A stretch of 17,175 nt of DNA from Moraxellaceae bacterium (GTDB lineage Bacteria > Pseudomonadota > Gammaproteobacteria > Pseudomonadales > Moraxellaceae). Positions 14,909 to 17,175 of this stretch are shown one piece after another; the stretch's first letter is position 1; every line of letters begins with the position of its first letter. The position numbers and the translations under genes were made by a program. Location: the NCBI GenBank assembly GCA_030684415.1, contig JAUXNL010000140.1, forward strand, positions 1-17,175, written 5' to 3'. The notes beneath the pieces are model-generated. The model was not told the origin of the DNA. It was given only the letters and a program-made list of their open reading frames with translations, and made no database searches.

Positions 14909-16285
14909 ATGTACGCACTGATGGCCCTCGTATTTGTGCTCGGCTACCTTTGCATTGCCTTCGAACACCCGCTCAAGATCGACAAGGCCGCCTCTGCGCT
15001 GCTGACGGCTGTCATCGCCTGGACGGTGCTGGTGCTCGGAGCCGATGCCATTCTTCCCTTGGTCGAAGGCGCTGTGGCGGGCGCGGACAACACCCATGTC
15101 GTGGTGCACGAGTTGCGGCATCACCTGGGGGAAATTTCCGAAATCCTCTTCTTCCTGATGGGCGCGATGACCATTGTGGAACTGATTGATGCCCATGAAG
15201 GCTTCAAGGTCATCACCGATCGCATCACCACGACCAATCGCGTCAAGCTGCTCTGGCTGGTGTGCTTCATCACCTTCTTCCTGTCGGCGGCGCTGGATAA
15301 CCTGACGACAACCATCGTCATGGTGTCGCTGCTGCGCAAGCTGATTCGCGACCAGCAGGAGCGCTGGTTTTATGCCGGCATGGTGGTGATTGCGGCCAAT
15401 GCCGGTGGCGCCTGGTCACCGATTGGCGACGTCACCACGACCATGCTCTGGATCGGCAATCAGGTGACGGCCCATGGCATCGTGGTCAAGCTCATCATCC
15501 CCAGCCTGGTGTGCTTGTTGGTGCCCTTGCTGATCCTGAGTGTGAGCATGCGCGGCAGCATCGAGCGCCCGGCGCATGAAGAAACCGAAGAGGAGCGCCG
15601 TGATCCGACGTCGCCTTTTGAGCGCAACCTGGTGTTCGGACTCGGTATTGGCGCCCTGTTGTTCGTGCCCGTCTTCAAGACCGTGACGCATCTGCCGCCC
15701 TATATGGGCATCCTGTTCGGCCTTGGCGTGCTCTGGGTCGCCACGGAAATCATTCATCGCGGCAAGAATGATGAAGACAAGCATCCCCTGTCCGTGGTGG
15801 GCGTATTGCGTCGTGTGGACACCACCAGCGTCCTGTTCTTTCTCGGCATCCTGCTGGCCGTTTCAAGCCTGGCCACGGCCGGCCACCTGACACAAGTGGC
15901 CACCTTGCTCAAAGAAGGACTGGGTGACATTTACGCCATCAATATCGCTGTCGGACTGCTGTCTTCCGTGGTCGATAACGTGCCGCTGGTGGCGGGTGCC
16001 ATGAAGATGTACCCCTTGGTGACGCCGGATGCGCTGGCTGCGGCCGCCGCCGCCGACGCGGGCTGGTTGTCCAGCTTTGTGGTGGATGGCGTGTTCTGGG
16101 AGATGCTCGCTTTCTGTGCCGGCACAGGCGGCAGTTGCCTGATTATCGGTTCGGCGGCGGGTGTTGCGGCGATGGGAATGGAGAAGATCAGCTTCTTCTG
16201 GTACCTGAAGAAAATCAGCCTGTTGGCCCTGATCGGCTATCTGGCGGGGGCCTTTACCTACATCGGCATGGTGTCGCTGGCGTAA
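14909..16285 (+). CDS. nhaD: NhaD-type Na+/H+ antiporter
   Basis: The protein has 458 residues. It begins MYALMALVFVLGYLCIAFEHPLKIDKAA, the typical NhaD start. It has about 12 transmembrane helices and both halves of the family motif intact: LSAALDNLTTTIVM with D130 and N131, SPIGDVTTTMLWI with D174, T176 and T177, VVDNVPLVAGAMK with D356 and N357, and GTGGSCLIIGSAAGVAAMGMEK. A ~25-residue acidic cytoplasmic loop (PAHEETEEERRD) splits the halves. NhaD exports Na+ or Li+ in exchange for H+, mostly at alkaline pH, and is common in marine and halophilic bacteria. I chose ATG 14909, with TGGA 8 nt upstream; an in-frame ATG at 14798 would add 37 non-homologous residues. It is divergent from its paralogue. 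Confidence 0.95.
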   Translation: MYALMALVFVLGYLCIAFEHPLKIDKAASALLTAVIAWTVLVLGADAILPLVEGAVAGADNTHVVVHELRHHLGEISEILFFLMGAMTIVELIDAHEGFKVITDRITTTNRVKLLWLVCFITFFLSAALDNLTTTIVMVSLLRKLIRDQQERWFYAGMVVIAANAGGAWSPIGDVTTTMLWIGNQVTAHGIVVKLIIPSLVCLLVPLLILSVSMRGSIERPAHEETEEERRDPTSPFERNLVFGLGIGALLFVPVFKTVTHLPPYMGILFGLGVLWVATEIIHRGKNDEDKHPLSVVGVLRRVDTTSVLFFLGILLAVSSLATAGHLTQVATLLKEGLGDIYAINIAVGLLSSVVDNVPLVAGAMKMYPLVTPDALAAAAAADAGWLSSFVVDGVFWEMLAFCAGTGGSCLIIGSAAGVAAMGMEKISFFWYLKKISLLALIGYLAGAFTYIGMVSLA

Positions 16286-16291
16286 GCCGTC

Positions 16292-16338
16292 CGGCCCATA
16301 AAAAAACCCGGCGCTATGCCGGGTTTTTTTATGGGCCG
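16292..16338. terminator. Bidirectional terminator between nhaD and the lipoprotein gene
   Basis: A perfect 21-bp stem with a 5-nt loop (GCTAT) includes a seven-A tract on the left arm and seven-T tract on the right arm. It can end transcription from nhaD (plus strand) and from the lipoprotein gene (minus strand, stop at 16346). Confidence 0.94.
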
Positions 16339-16345
16339 CTTTTGC

Positions 16346-16786
16346 TCAGCCGGCACCTACGTCTACAACGACGGGCTCGCTTTCCGAGCAGCCATGGTCA
16401 TTGCAGAGTGCCACCTTGATTTCGGCCGGGCCGGCGGTGTCCAGAGGGAGTGTAATGGTGGCCTTTTGTTCTTCTGGTGAGGCCATGGTCAGGGTGCCAC
16501 TCTCGACTTCGACTCCATTCACATAAACCGCCCAGTGCCGGCCGTTCTCACCCCACCACATGTTCCAGGTAAAAGGCTGCACGGCGCCGACGGTCAGTTT
16601 GGTCGGGAGCGCGGCAAGTTGAGGGCGGCCTGGCGACATCAGGCTGCCGTCGCCGGGTGTTTTACCTTTGTTATTGACCGCATTGCTATTGGCCAGGCTG
16701 GCGGCTTGTTCGCCGCAGGCTGTGATCAGCAGGGCGGGAAGAAAAACGGCGAGCATCCGGGCGCGCGAGGAGGAGAAAGTAGCCAT
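16346..16786 (-). CDS. Lipoprotein with chitinase-N-terminal-like Ig domain
   Basis: The precursor has 146 residues. Residues 1-23 are a signal peptide with lipobox ITAC, giving lipidated C24; G25 at +2 does not signal inner-membrane retention, so outer-membrane location is likely. A short Asn/Gly-rich linker follows. Residues ~62-143 resemble the Ig/fibronectin-like N-terminal domain of bacterial chitinases: FTWNMWWGENGRHWAVYVNG, then a strand KATITLPL, and a closing LCNDHGCSESEPVVVDV with a possible disulfide between its two Cys. No catalytic domain is attached, so it is probably a small surface protein with a binding or spacer role. ATG 16786 has GGAGG 5 nt upstream. Confidence 0.78.
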   Translation of the reverse strand: MATFSSSRARMLAVFLPALLITACGEQAASLANSNAVNNKGKTPGDGSLMSPGRPQLAALPTKLTVGAVQPFTWNMWWGENGRHWAVYVNGVEVESGTLTMASPEEQKATITLPLDTAGPAEIKVALCNDHGCSESEPVVVDVGAG

Positions 16787-16840
16787 AGAGGCCTCCGCAG
16801 GTAGATGACAGGCGCAGTCTAGGCCCGTCGGCCAACTGAA

Positions 16841-16857
16841 TCACCTGTTAAAGGTGA
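16841..16857. repeat. Inverted repeat upstream of the lipoprotein gene
   Basis: TCACCT and AGGTGA flank a GTTAA spacer, about 55 bp upstream of the lipoprotein start codon. A run of six T follows on the plus strand (16860-16865). It may be an operator in the promoter region; as a plus-strand terminator it would have no gene to terminate. Confidence 0.45.
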
Positions 16858-17085
16858 CGTTTTTTGTCATCTTTTTGCGGTTTGTGACAGTGTTCGGGGT
16901 TTGGGGCGCGAGGCGGTCACGCCTTCTTTGCGGACGAGTGCCTGTCTGCTGAGGGTGATAAGCGAGGAGTCGTCACGGTGGGGCTTCTGAGGCGGACGGG
17001 TGAAGGGCTGTGTGAGGCGACAACGCTGGCTTGAATGGGCCGGAGGTCATCGCCTGAGCCAGGAGGGGCATGGCCCGGAAACGGA

Positions 17086-17109
17086 AACGCCGGCTGGGGA
17101 GCCGGCGTT
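17086..17109 (-). terminator. Probable terminator of the tRNA-Phe transcript
   Basis: Ten perfect base pairs (AACGCCGGCT with its complement) surround a 4-nt loop. On the minus strand the stem is followed by TTTCCGTTTCC, a moderately T-rich tail. It lies 11 bp after the tRNA 3' end. Confidence 0.7.
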
Positions 17110-17119
17110 CGGGGAGTCT

Positions 17120-17175
17120 TGGTGGCCCAGCCCAGAATCGAACTGGGGACACGCGGATTTTCAATCCGCTGCTCT
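17120..17175 (-). tRNA. tRNA-Phe (GAA), 3' part
   Basis: Read on the minus strand, this has an anticodon stem-loop with loop TTGAAAA closed by GCGGA/TCCGC, which gives anticodon GAA (17160-17162). The variable loop, the T-arm with GTTCGAT, and the acceptor strand follow, ending in an encoded CCA (17120-17122). The 5' part (acceptor and most of the D-arm) lies beyond the right edge. All visible stems pair well, so it is likely functional. Confidence 0.95.

Larger units (their letters stand above)
16787..17119. other. Intergenic region between lipoprotein gene and tRNA-Phe
   Basis: About 333 bases without a supported gene. It includes an inverted repeat followed by T6 (16841-16865), A/T-rich sequence around 16860-16890 that may belong to the lipoprotein promoter, and the hairpin at 17086-17109 that probably ends the tRNA transcript. 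Confidence 0.6.

Noticed and set aside
14736..15196. Minus-strand frame over the start of nhaD
   Set aside because: It is antisense to conserved NhaD sequence and rich in His, Gln and Arg, without a domain.
1..17175. CRISPR array, prophage or insertion sequence
   Set aside because: There are no regularly spaced repeats, no integrase or transposase, and no terminal inverted repeats. The only tandem array is the 30-bp hexamer tract after folA.

Overview
This window looks like chromosomal core DNA of a GC-rich gammaproteobacterium. The order HAD hydrolase, rppH, ptsP, then lgt, thyA and folA resembles the Pseudomonas neighbourhood. The NhaD-type antiporters and the 3'-CCA encoded in the tRNA gene fit a marine or salt-tolerant relative, such as an Oceanospirillales or Alcanivorax-like organism. 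The genus is inference only.

Layout, left to right. Positions 1-2907 hold accessory metabolism and envelope genes: the start of a VOC-fold protein, a membrane-anchored AraC-type regulator, a TauE/SafE permease and a small outer-membrane beta-barrel. Positions 3053-6940 hold a HAD-IB phosphatase, divergent from rppH (RNA 5'-pyrophosphohydrolase) and ptsP (nitrogen-PTS enzyme I with a GAF sensor). Positions 6941-9944 are an island with visibly higher A+T. It carries two tandem paralogous stand-alone Hint (hedgehog/intein fold) proteins that lack the usual first cysteine, a possible 42-residue ORF, and a DUF3592-like membrane protein. Positions 10048-13212 hold an NRDE/TANGO2-family protein, divergent from lgt-thyA-folA (lipoprotein lipidation, dTMP synthesis and folate reduction). 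Positions 13371-16285 hold two divergent NhaD-family Na+/H+ antiporters. One of them has lost acidic residues that the other keeps. Positions 16346-17175 hold a small lipoprotein with a chitinase-N-terminal-like Ig domain and the 3' part of a tRNA-Phe gene.

How the genes relate. lgt and thyA overlap by 4 bp, with folA close behind. ThyA oxidises methylene-tetrahydrofolate to dihydrofolate, which FolA recycles, so the two form a functional pair. Lgt would lipidate the lipoprotein encoded at 16346-16786. Perfect inverted repeats with A/T flanks serve as bidirectional terminators at the convergent junctions folA/nhaD and nhaD/lipoprotein.

The least explained part is the Hint island. The two genes are nearly identical in their first ~125 bp and then diverge, each has its own well-spaced ribosome binding site, and neither has a toxin or carrier domain attached. 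The other strong point is the pair of NhaD paralogues with different ion-site residues.
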